Source of the DNA: Prorocentrum cordatum
Taxonomy: Eukaryota; Sar; Dinophyceae; Prorocentrales; Prorocentraceae
Assembly (NCBI GenBank): GCA_963575745.1
Contig: CAUYUJ010018048.1
Span: forward strand, 309,865 to 373,864
Reading direction: 5' to 3'
Length of the DNA stretch: 64,000 nt
Numbering within the stretch: position 1 is the stretch's first letter; each line of letters begins with the position of its first letter. Shown one piece after another: positions 1-9,190 of the stretch. The notes under the pieces are model-generated. The model had not been told where the DNA came from and searched no databases. It was given only the letters and a program-made list of their open reading frames with translations. The translations under genes and the position numbers were made by a program.

Positions 1-1683
1 TTCAAGCAGCAGCAGTATGTCAGGTCTCTTGGGTGCGATGCAGTTGCGCAGAGGATTCGGCGCAACCCGACGGCCAGGAAAAGATTGGCTAAAGCAGGAC
101 GACGAGCTACTAGGATCTTGAGGCTCAAGAATGCTGGGGCTCTTGTTGGGGACATACAGAGGGCGGGCCCTCAGGCATGCGGGCTTTGGGGCTCGGCTGT
201 AGCTGGTTTGACTCCGAGGCAGATCCATGATATGCGTTTGGCTGCTTCTAGGAGCTTATGCAAGGATAAGGCTGGAGCTTTAATGTCTTTCAGGCTTCGC
301 TCGTTTCCAACTGGAGCTGCCGTGGATCCATATGTGATATACCACGGTAATGTTATATATCAGTGGTGCCGTGCTGTCTGGGATGGGTCTCCTGGGCTCC
401 ACGTCATCCAGAAGGTATGTGAGAAGGCTTCAGATGATCTTTGGAGAGCCCGAAGGCCTTGGCACGTGTGTACTTCTCCTGCGCATGTATACATACTTAC
501 CACGGCTGAGTTGGGTTGGAGACCGCTCTCGGCAAGGAAGATCCAGCTCTGTGATGGGGATATGATCGACCTGCTTGAGCTCTCACCGCTGGCCGTCAGA
601 ATGCTTGCGGAGCGTGATGCAGGACACTGGGCAGATAAAAGGGCTCTCTTGAAAAGACCGAAGTGTAGTTCTGTCTGGCGTCGGCCTGTGTTTTGGGAGG
701 GGGCCAGGAGCCTGATTTCAGGAAAAACCTCGGATACCTGGACTAAGCGCCACCAGGCCTGCGCCAGGAATACCTTTTCCCTGAGTACCTGGACGCAGGC
801 TCGCCTTAAGGATCACGGGTTAGCCGATGAGGACCTTTGCCGGCCTTGCCGTGCCGAGGGAGGAACTCTGCACCACAGGCGCTTCTGTTGTGAGGCCTTC
901 CTGGAGGACAGAAGCATGCATCTTTCGACGCAGTGCATTCAGGCCGGTCGCCACGCCCGTGGCATGCATCAGGATCTGGAACAGTTCGCTGCTGGTGTGC
1001 TACCCTTTCCTAAAGAACTGATCCCGCAGGCCCTAGGTAGAGATAAATGTTCTGTTTGTTGGTTCAACAAGCCGGCCTCAGGTAAACTCCAGGGTTTGAT
1101 TTACTCTGACGGGTCCGCGGTCCATCCCACCTGCGAGTTTAAGAGACGGGCGGGGTGGAGCCTCGTGCAGGCGAACGACCAAGGGGATGTTCTGTGTGCT
1201 GCTTTTGGGCCCGTACCCAGGGAGGTTGCGCCTAGCCAGCAGGCTAGGGATGGTGAAGACTATGCCTACAGGATGGCGGCTGAGCTTGTGGACCCGTTTT
1301 CCGATTATGAGATTTGTACCGACTGTTCTGGGACTTTCGGGTGTGTCTGGGACAGGGCCAAGAGTTGCTCGTCCCAGAATTCCAGGGCCCACCTCTGGAG
1401 TTTTGTTTGGCACGTTTTTGAGGATGGCCTGAGGGCCAGAAAAGTCAAAGGCCATGCCACTATGGCTGACGTTTTGAATGGGGTGTGCAGTAGCTTAGAT
1501 CGGCTCGGTAATAAGCATGCTGATATATTTGCCAGACTAGTTGCTGGAATGCACCCCGTGCCTGACATGATGGTTCAGGCCCTCGACGCCTGCCGTGCGG
1601 TCCAGGAAGGGATCGTACGATGGGGTGCCATTCAGGATGTGATTATGGCTGATCGAGGTTGGGTGGGCCCGTTGAGGCTGTGA
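1..1683 (+). pseudogene. LINE ORF2 3' part (RT tail and RNase H), 5' end cut by window
   Basis: The frame is open from base 1 to a TGA at 1681-1683, so this is the 3' part of a longer ORF entering from the left. At about 830-900 a cysteine/histidine cluster (CRPC followed by LHHRRFCC) resembles the zinc-binding stretch between reverse transcriptase and RNase H in dinoflagellate LINEs. An RNase H domain follows: YSDGSA near 1100-1117 (first Asp), MAAELVDP near 1273-1296 (Glu), CTDCSG near 1318-1335 (second Asp), then KVKGHAT near 1441-1461 and GNKHAD near 1507-1524 (last Asp). All four metal-binding positions appear present. The RT core lies outside the window. RNase H would remove the RNA strand during target-primed reverse transcription. 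The family call is good; intactness cannot be judged because the start is missing. Confidence 0.75.
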
Positions 1684-2135
1684 ACACGGAACGCGATCCT
1701 CCCACCCTTGATAAGAATGGCCTAATTCGTAACTATGCCAGGTCAGCGCGTCAGCTCTCTGCGATCTGGAAGCCTCGAGTCGATTTTCGAGTGCCGATCT
1801 TCGCTGACACGGGGGCTTATGGGCCTGGCAATCCTGAGCAGTTCTCTGAGCTGACCTTGCTCGCCCGCCTCCAAGGGCACAGCCTTTGCAAGGCGAAGGT
1901 TTTCGTGGGGGACGGGAGTCGGGCGGCGGGGAGCGGGTGGGTGGTGTCTTGCATTAGATGCGGAGGCTATGCATGGGCTGGTGTGGCCTCGCTTGCTAAT
2001 TGATGCCCTGGCCACCCCCCCACTAAGGACCTCAGGCGACAGAGGGCGAGGTTTACCAAAGGAGAGTTTCCTAGCTGGGCTCGGCAGTATAAGAGGGTGG
2101 TCGGTCACAGGTCACCGATCGCCCACCCCCGCTGA
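1659..2135 (+). pseudogene. C-terminal zinc-finger tail of the same LINE ORF2, frameshifted
   Basis: After the TGA at 1681 the reading continues in another frame (to a stop at 2001) with GHSLCKAKVF and then CIRCGGYAW near 1950-1976. A second shift near 2001 gives CPGHPP followed by a basic segment (KDLRRQRARF, then SWARQYKRVVG) ending near 2135. A Cys-X2-Cys-Gly, aromatic, Cys-Pro-Gly pattern with an arginine-rich end is what I associate with the extreme C-terminus of dinoflagellate LINE ORF2. The two shifts relative to the RNase H frame indicate a decayed copy. Order, orientation and spacing support a single original protein; the tail assignment is from memory of the family, not a search. 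Confidence 0.5.
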
Positions 2136-2600
2136 TATTGTGTCCCTGGTCCGTGCGTCGCACAGAGGGGTCCAGTTTTCATGGGGGGGCGGGGCCTGAG
2201 GCGTGCGATTTTGTGGATAGCCTTTGGGAGGAGAAGTGGACCCCTGTTCAGCTCCTCTCAAGATATGGCTTGATTTTGCCAGCGGAGGCTGATCAAGGCA
2301 TCGTGTCCTGAGCTGTGTTTGTTGCTCGGGGCGGGTGGCATTGACACCTGCCTCCATAGTGAACTGAACTGAACTGCACCTCGAGCGGCCCGCCGGCAGC
2401 CGCAGCGAGCTTGCGGGGGCGTCGGCGACCTGCTGCCTGCGCGACGCGAAGGGGCAGCCCTGCGGATGCCCCCTGGACGGCCGCGGTGCGCCAGCACCCG
2501 CGGCTCGGGTGCTGGCTTGGGCAACGGCTGTGGAGGTGGCGACGCGAGCAGCCTCTCTTCGAATAGAGGGCCCCTGAGTGGGACAGGCAGCCGCCGGGTC
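2136..2600. other. Spacer without recognised gene
   Basis: GC-rich sequence between two LINE fragments. No frame here resembles a known protein. A short AACTG direct repeat lies near 2361-2377. Confidence 0.4.
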
Positions 2601-2915
2601 TGGGCGCGCGCAGAACGCGCTATGTGCGCGGCGTTCTACTTGGAGTACCAAGACGACGACGGGCGGCGCTGGCTCGATGTCACGGTGCGACGCCCAGCCG
2701 CGGGAACACAGGCTGAAGTTCCAGTGGCCGCCCGCCAGGATGGCGAGGCCAGCAGGAGGGGTGAACGCGACGCGCACTCGCTTTACTCAGGCGATTGCCT
2801 GGCCCCCGTCGTCCTTGAGGTCGGGGGGGGACTGGGCGCCGAGGTCCGCTTCTGGCTGAAGGCCGACGTGAGCAGGCAGGACGACTGGGACCAGCAGCGC
2901 GCTAGCTGGCCCGCG
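2601..2915 (+). pseudogene. Second LINE ORF2 C-terminal fragment
   Basis: In the frame with an ATG at 2622 the translation reads YLEYQDDDGRRWLDVTV, then a polar stretch with RRGERDAHSLYSGDC, then LAPVVLEVGGGLGAEVRFWL. The pattern 'D-V-T ... R-x-x-K/R ... Y-x(4)-L-x-P-V-V-x-E-x-G-G-x-x-G' matches the end of a second class of dinoflagellate LINE polyproteins, downstream of the RT. Upstream and downstream sequence in this frame becomes low-complexity Ala/Arg-rich and is not convincing. It is therefore a truncated relic unrelated to the fragment at 1-2135. The assignment rests on pattern memory only; a chance open frame in GC-rich DNA is the alternative. Confidence 0.45.
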
Positions 2916-3520
2916 CCCGCCGGGTGCCCAGCAGCCGGCTCCAAAGCGAGCTTGCGCACCAGCGGCGCGCCGCTGCGGGCCTGCGCTGAGGCGCTGGCGG
3001 GCGGCGCGCCGATGCGCGGGGGGCGGCGGCCGCGCGCCGCCGCGGGCCCTCGCCGGCGCGCCTCAGAGCTATTGGCGACAGCGCCCGAGGCCGCTGCGCG
3101 GCGGGCGCCGGAAAAGGGCCCCCGCAAACGCCAGCTGCGCGCCGCGACTGGTTTGCTTCGGTGTCTTTGAGAATCGCGACAGCGCCGGAGGCTGCAGCGC
3201 GGGCGGGCGCCGAGAAACTGCTGGGGCGCGGGCCAGCGCGGGGCCCCTGCCGCGGGGCCGCCTAGCAGGCTCGGAGCGGCGCTGGCCACGCGGATTCCGC
3301 CGCGCAGGGCGGGCGCTGCCAGGCGACGCGGGGCGCGGCGGGACTCCCGTCCGGCAGCCTGGCTCGCCCTCCTCTTCCCCCTCTTCCTCCTTCTCCCTCT
3401 TGGGCGCTCCGGACCGCGCGCCGGCCATGCTCTGCGTCGAGGCCTTCGTTTTTCCGGCGCGGGTGGGGTGTACCCTCGAAGCGTGGCTGGTTGGCGAACC
3501 AGCAACGTGGGGGCCCGAGA
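2916..3520. other. Very GC-rich spacer
   Basis: Overlapping open frames on both strands encode only Arg/Ala/Pro-rich sequence, typical of chance ORFs in GC-rich DNA. No motif was recognised. Confidence 0.45.
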
Positions 3521-3528
3521 GAGTCTGC

Positions 3529-3568
3529 TATCTGTCTGTCTGTCTGTCTGTCTGTCTGCATGTCTGCC

Positions 3569-3621
<53 letters not shown>

Positions 3622-3624
3622 GGC

Positions 3625-3657
<33 letters not shown>

Positions 3658-3700
3658 TTTTGTTTTGTCAGTCAATCAGTCAGTCAGTCAGTCTTGCAGT
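3529..3700 (+). repeat. (TGTC)n microsatellite grading into (TCAG)n
   Basis: Almost uninterrupted TGTC tetranucleotides run to about 3660, followed by a short TCAG/TCAA block to about 3693. All frames are open, which creates spurious SVCLSVCL-type ORFs. Confidence 0.95.
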
Positions 3701-3954
3701 CTGTCTGTCTGCCTGCTTGCCTGTTTGTCTGCACGTCTCGTACTTACGTCTTGGAACTCCGCGCCGGTGTTTTGGATCTGCGGTGGACCTGACTGGAAGG
3801 GCCGCTGGCGCCGCCCTTGGCGCGGTCCATCGCCGATCCACGAAATTTGGTTGATCTCATACATATGTTTGGATATCCTACATGTGCTTGTCTCGACATC
3901 TAGGCCTCCCACATAGGGTTCGAGCATGTGGGGTCGGTGAGTCGCGCCGCGTCG

Positions 3955-4065
3955 AGGATGCATCGGTATTGCGGTTCGATGCGGAGCCAGAGTTTCTGGG
4001 CACCGATGGCGCCGATGCGTCGCCGACGTTTCCGATGCATCGTCCATGCATCGCCGATGGTATCG
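3955..4065 (+). repeat. CGATGCATCGCC repeat cluster, copy 1
   Basis: Several imperfect copies of a GATGCATCG-centred motif, spaced 10-25 bp. The stretch GATGCATCGG, GGTTCGATG, AGAGTTTCT is repeated in the same order at 4851-4890, so the two clusters are copies of one dispersed repeat. Confidence 0.6.
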
Positions 4066-4086
4066 CTGGAATGGAGGTAGAGTCAA

Positions 4087-4320
4087 ACCACAGAAGAGTT
4101 CCACAGGCCCACAAGGGGAACGGGGAGCCCGAGAACGTCCCATTTCCCTCCGGTCCAGCAGCCGTTCTGCGTGGCAGGGCCATCGGATTCTCACCGCTCC
4201 AGCCTTGCCACAAAAGACCACGGAAGAGTCCCTCAGGGGGAAGGGCAGCCCGAAACCGCCCGTTTCCCCTCCGGTCCGGCAGCCGTTTTGCGTGGCAGGG
4301 CCATCGGACTCTATTGCAGC
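4087..4320 (+). repeat. Tandem duplication, about 118 bp unit, two copies
   Basis: The block from CACAGAAGAGT to about 4205 recurs directly after it. Shared landmarks are TTTCCCCTCCGGTCC, GCAGCCGTT and GCGTGGCAGGGCCATCGGA. A Pro/Arg-rich open frame spans it but shows no family resemblance. Confidence 0.75.
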
Positions 4321-4845
4321 CTTCCCATGCCCATTTCTTGCGCCAGGGCCATGGATTCTCACCAAGAGTTCTTGGGAAAAACTAGGGTTGCCCACGATTC
4401 CTCAGGAATGCGTCGGACATCTCCTTTCCACCAGCCGACTTCGTACTCTGCGACCCGCGTCTTCACTTTTGCCGCTGTGAGTGTGCCTTGCTGAGGTAAT
4501 TTCGCGCCGCGCGATTTCGCTTCGTTTCGGCCCCAGGACCCTCACCGTCCTTTGCGTTTCGAACACTTCACCAACAAATAGTGTTCTGCATCCGGTCAGG
4601 ATTGATCGCGATGTTGCAGTTTCGGTCGACATCGGATATCAGGGTCTGTGTGTCCGTGGAGGTGCGTTGGTTGTTGTTCGCCCCAGGTGGCGGATGGGTT
4701 AACTGTGATGTTTGTCTTTTTTGTTCGCCCCCTTGGCGGGTGGGTTTGTGTGACATGCGTTGTGTTTCGGTTTCGCCCCTATGGCAAAGGAGCGACGTGC
4801 CGCCCAAATCGGGTCCGAGTAGATGAGGTTGAAGGATCGCGCTGA
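4321..4845. other. Spacer without recognised gene
   Basis: No motif, RNA gene or protein resemblance was seen. Confidence 0.4.
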
Positions 4846-4965
4846 ATCGCCGATGCATCGGCGATGCCGGTTCGATGTAGAGTTCTATTTTTGCATGCCG
4901 ACGTCGCCGATGCATCGCCGACGCATCGCCGACGCACCGCCGATGCATCGCCGGCGGCCACGGGA
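4846..4965 (+). repeat. CGATGCATCGCC repeat cluster, copy 2
   Basis: Five or more imperfect CGATGCATCGCCGA units. Direct-orientation relative of the cluster at 3955-4065. Confidence 0.6.
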
Positions 4966-4994
4966 GGATGCCAGGGATCCTTCTCCCCCGCGCG

Positions 4995-5150
4995 CCGCGC
5001 CCGCGGCTCCTCCTCCTCCTCCTCTTCCTTCTCCTCCTCCTTTACAAATGCACATTCTGAGTGCTATTTTCCTCCTCGTCCTCCTCCTCCTGGTCCTCCT
5101 CCTCCTCCCATTCCTCCTCCTCCTCCTCCTCCTCCTCCTCCTCCTCCATG
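4995..5150 (+). repeat. (TCC)n microsatellite, interrupted
   Basis: CTCCTCCTC runs with interruptions near 5040-5070. Confidence 0.9.
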
Positions 5151-6460
5151 CGGGTACGAACTGACTCTACTTGCCCGCGCTGTGGGCAGCAAGGATGCGA
5201 TTGTTATAGCAATTTCTGGTCCTGTGCATACCTCTTCCTGATGAACGTGCAGTGTACATGAGGGATGTTGATTACAGGGGCTTCCACCACAGTCAGCTAT
5301 GAGTCTCCTTTGGTCGCGTGGTCTGGTAAGTAGAAGTTGCTTCCCCTCACTCGCGCCACGAGACGACAGCGGCCGATGTCACATCAAGTACGGGGTCCCA
5401 ATGGCATCACAGGGCAAATATACACTGACGGGGCATGTCAACGCATGTGGTGTCTCGAGTGAGGAAGGTGCCCGAAATGTCCGTCCGAGGGTCAGCTTCG
5501 AGCCCACAACAGCGGTGCGTGATAATGCTGCCTCTGAGCGAGACCAGGCGATAGCTGATCTTGTTCCAGATCGATATGGCCCTGCGTTTCAGGCTCCTTG
5601 GTCACGATTTTGTTTCTGAAGAGGTTGGGAGGGACTAGCGTCACGAGAGCGGAGCACCCTCTTGGTGTGCTCCCCGTGACGCCAATAACTCTTTCGCTTC
5701 CCTCCCTCCTCCTTTTTCCTACTGTGCCAGCGTCGGCCCCATGATCCACAGGTGGGGGCTGGCGACTTTCTGGCGCCTGGTGTTTCGGCCACCGATTCAC
5801 CCCTCTTCTGTGCCCGCCACGCGCTGGGAGACCTGCGCGGCGTCGCCAATGCAGTGCGGTATCCTCTGCAATCGAACATTCTGAGTACTACTCTCCTCTC
5901 CCCTCCTTGACTCTGCGCGGGAGATGTTCGAGCAGGGTTTCACACTTCGGTTGCTTTCCTGTGTCTTGTGCACTATTGTTACATACCGATTGTTTTCGGT
6001 GTCTCAAAATGGTGCTCCCGCTGCAGCGTGGGCCTCATTTTCGGACCGGCGCTGTGCTGCCATCGTTCAGAGTCTCGTGGCGCTCTCGCCCCAACGGGGG
6101 CCACTTTTCTGGATCCTTCATCGTTGTCGCCCCCCTTTTTTCCTCTCCTCCGCCTTTCCCTGGTCCCCCTGCTCATCCCGCTCCTTCCACTACAGCTCAT
6201 GCTGCTGCTGCTGCTGCTGTTTGTCCTCGTCCTCTTCCTTCCTCCCCCTCCTCCTCCTCCTCCTGCTTGTATTTTCTGCTTCCCCGTTACCTCATCTTCT
6301 TTCTCAGATGTACGCAGCTCACGTTTTCCGATTGCGCGTAACCCGATGGGGCTTTTTTTAGAGTTCCAGGTCGGCTATAACACGCGTCCGCAGAAAGGGG
6401 AACACAGCGCAACGGGAAGGGATGGGGAGGGATGGCGTCAGATCTGGCGCGAGCGCACCT
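5151..6460. other. Spacer without recognised gene
   Basis: Mixed-composition sequence with a (CTG/CCT)n patch at about 6195-6270. Open frames of 100-160 codons overlap one another in several frames and show no conserved motif. Confidence 0.45.
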
Positions 6461-6620
6461 AGCTTGTCCTCCTCCTCCTCCTCCTCCTCCTCCTCGTCTT
6501 CCCCTCCCCCCAAACCCTACTCGGTCCTCCTCCTTCCTCGATCCTCCGAGATCCTCCTCGATCCTCTTCGGGCCTCCCTCCCCCCCCCTGTTCCACGTCC
6601 TCCTCCCCCGCGCGCCTCGC
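6461..6620 (+). repeat. CCT-rich microsatellite tract
   Basis: (CCT)n at 6470-6500, then TCCTCGATCC-type degenerate repeats. Confidence 0.8.
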
Positions 6621-6755
6621 GCCCGCGGCGCGCGCCTGGACCGAGGAGACGGCCAAGGCGCGCCCACCGGCGACCGCCGAGCCCGTGGGTGATGGAGGGG
6701 ATGGGGGCGGTGAGCCGGCGGTTGCCGTCAATATGGATTTGATGAGCGACGAACC

Positions 6756-6928
6756 ACACGTAAGAGTGACCCTTCGCCGGAGTGACCTTTGATGCGGGCT
6801 CATCGGGGTCCCCCCAAACCGCTGAGCGCGATGCGGTAGCGGGTGCTTGCGCGTCTGGATTTGGCCACACGGCGCCCCCTTAGTCCGCGCACCAAAGGTC
6901 CCTCTTGCCTAGGGTCACTCTTGCGTGT
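6756..6928. mobile_element. MITE-like element, copy 1 (173 bp)
   Basis: The ends are inverted repeats: ACACGTAAGAGTGACCCT at 6756-6773 and its near-perfect reverse complement AGGGTCACTCTTGCGTGT at 6911-6928 (one mismatch). A second element with the same ends and internal landmarks (TTCGCCGGAGTGACC, CTTGGATTTGGCC-like) lies at 63814-63952 in the same orientation. There is no coding capacity, so it would be moved in trans. Target-site duplications were not clear. Confidence 0.7.
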
Positions 6929-7009
6929 AGCCGACGGACGAAAGTTCTGCGTCAGGCCGCGCTCGGGCAGGGCCTGAAGATGGGTACGGAAAGAAGGGGG
7001 ACGCAGGCC

Positions 7010-7160
7010 GACATCGGTTCCTGTCTATTTGGACCAGGGCTCGCTGTCGGCTTCGCCGCGGGCGCGGTCCATTCGAGGCAGAAGGTCGCCTGCACAACAG
7101 CAGCTGCTGTCGGTTTTGGCCAGCACTTGCTGTTGGGCGTTGTATGTTTTTCCATACCAG
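7010..7160 (+). repeat. Dispersed repeat A, copy 1
   Basis: About 150 bp similar, in the same orientation, to 29375-29520. Landmarks in order: GGTCCATTCGAGGCAGA, CAACAGCAGCTGCTGTCGG, TTGGCCAGCACTTG, CTGTTGGGC. Neither copy has a convincing ORF. Confidence 0.65.
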
Positions 7161-7289
7161 CGCGCAACGGCGTGCCACGACATGGTACGATGGATGGACG
7201 CCGTTTTCGCACCCTGGGCCTCGTGAGGGGTGCCCTGGAGGCCCCAGGCCCGCCCTCCTGGGCAGCAGCCGGTGTTTCCTGGCATCTCG

Positions 7290-7525
7290 CAAGGGCACCC
7301 GCGGCCAGGGCCGCCACCTGGCAACACCTGGCGTCTTCCATGTCGTCCACGTCCTCGTCGTCTTTGTCGTTCTCCACGTGAGCGACGCAAGAGAACGGGG
7401 TCTGACTGCGCCGACATTCGCGCGTAAGCTTCCGGCGTAGTATCGCGCGTAAGCGGCCTCGTTTCCCGTGCAGCGTGTCACGCTGGCGTCCCGCGTAAGT
7501 TGTGGCGTAAGGTCGCTCTATCTTC
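7290..7525 (+). repeat. Dispersed repeat B, copy 1
   Basis: About 230 bp similar, in the same orientation, to 19240-19445. Landmarks in order: GCGGCCAGGGCC, CACCTGGCAACACC, GTGAGCGA, GCGCCGACATTCGCGCG, AAGCTTCC, GCCTCGTTTCCC, CCCGCGTAA, GTAAGGTCGCTAT. Several GCGTAAG words recur inside it. Confidence 0.65.
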
Positions 7526-8420
7526 TCGCGTATGACCTGTTTATTTTTGTCTTTGCCCACTGCTTATTCCAAATCTGGTGCACCTGGGTCATCAAGGTAT
7601 GCTTGAGGAGCATTGCCTATGATGGCTGTGTATGAGAAGGAGACCAGTCTGCCGGTGTTTGTTGGCCTGAGAATGTGACAGTCGATCGGAGATCCCTTTC
7701 GGTATGATTGAATGTGGCCTTTGGGCTCCTTTGGGAGGGCATGGTTCGCAAAGTTGAATGTTACATGCCTTTGCCTTTACTGCCTCGTGCTTCCTGCTAT
7801 GGAATGCCTGTTACTTTGAGGACGGTGGCCCCGACTCGACGGATCCTCACTGCAGCATTTTGATCAGGTCACCAGCAAGCCGCTGGCGCAACAAAGTGAG
7901 CGTGTTCACTCGCAAAGCTGCTGACTCGCTGCGTCCTGCGCCCCTCGCCAGGCCGCCGCGGAAGCAGCGTCCCGCGAAGCGGAGCTGAAGGCGGTGCTTG
8001 ACGAGGACAGCCGGAGATGCTCCTCGCTCGCTCCCCGCCCCAGCGGGGACGCCCGCCTCCTCCGCCTCCTCCTCCTCATCCTCCAGGAACAAGCAATGAC
8101 ATAAGCGTACTGTCCACCTCCTCCTCCTTCCCTTCCCCTCACCGCCCACCAAGCTACCCCCTCCATTTCCAGTGGGGGGGGGGGCTCGGGGAACATGGAC
8201 AAAAACACACGAAACCCGTACCCCCCACAGGCCGAACTTCGGATCTTCGGGTTGGGTTGGGGTGGCTTGGTAGGCAGTCATCCCCTCCCTCGCAGCAGCC
8301 TCTAGCGGACCCCAATCCTAGCGCGCCCGCGCCGCCCGCCGCCGCCGGCTGGCCCGCGCGCACACGGGGCCCCCGGGCGCCACCGGGGCCCTTGTCCTAA
8401 GGGAGAGGGGGGGAGGGCAA
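7526..8420. other. Spacer without recognised gene
   Basis: No gene recognised. GGTTGGGTTGGGGTGGCTTGG at about 8248-8268 matches the inverted-repeat arm of the element at 29546-29725, so a relic of that element may be present. Confidence 0.4.
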
Positions 8421-8424
8421 CCTT

Positions 8425-8532
8425 CCTAGGAGGAGGAGGCGGTGGAGGAGGAGGAGGAAGAGGAGGAGGAGGAGGAGGGGGAGGAGGTAGGAGGGAGCAG
8501 GGAGGAGGAAGGAGGAGGAGGAGGAGGAGGAG
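8425..8532 (+). repeat. (GGA)n microsatellite
   Basis: Interrupted GAGGAGGAG tract ending in a T run. Confidence 0.9.
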
Positions 8533-9190
8533 TTTTTTTTGCTGTGGACCGCTGCCCGTCAAGCTCCCGAAGAGATTGCCAAGCAGGTGAAAATTGTTAA
8601 TTATAAGTCGATGAGCGCATCGACGGCGCTCCCCCAATCAAGACACTTTTTCTTAGGGGGTTTGCCTTGCCTGAGCCTCCCCAGCGCCTCACAGTTATGT
8701 GCCGTGAGGGCCGCCGGGCCATTCGAGGCGACTCGGCACTCCATGCGCAAATCGCGAGGCTTAGATTCCGCCCAGCATCCACACAAGCCACAGAAAGTGA
8801 AGCGACCTTTACTCCAGGCAGCGTGGCTGTCATGCACCCTGTGCCCGTGGACGTAGGCAGGGGCAGGCAAACGTCGAGGGGGGTCGGTCATCCCAAGCCT
8901 ACACCAAAGGTCATCATCGATTGGTGCTTTGCCGACCTGCGAGCCCCCCGCTCGCCGCCCTCTAGCCCGCCGTGGACGCTCAGGCGTGGGAGGCGCAGTG
9001 TGCACAAGGGCCGCATACTTCGAACGAACCGTCCGGAAAAACATGCGAGCGGCGGGTTGCAACAGTTTGCTGCACGCTGTGCACCTCTATATGTCCTTGG
9101 CGACGGGCTCGAAACCATGGCTTGACGCTTCAAGAAGTGCAATCACAACCTGCCGCCGGCGGACCACTCGCGGAAGCTGGGCACGATGCA
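8533..9190. other. Spacer / 3' flank of the minus-strand LINE
   Basis: No poly-A (poly-T on the + strand) or clear target-site duplication was seen that would fix the LINE 3' end. Confidence 0.35.
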
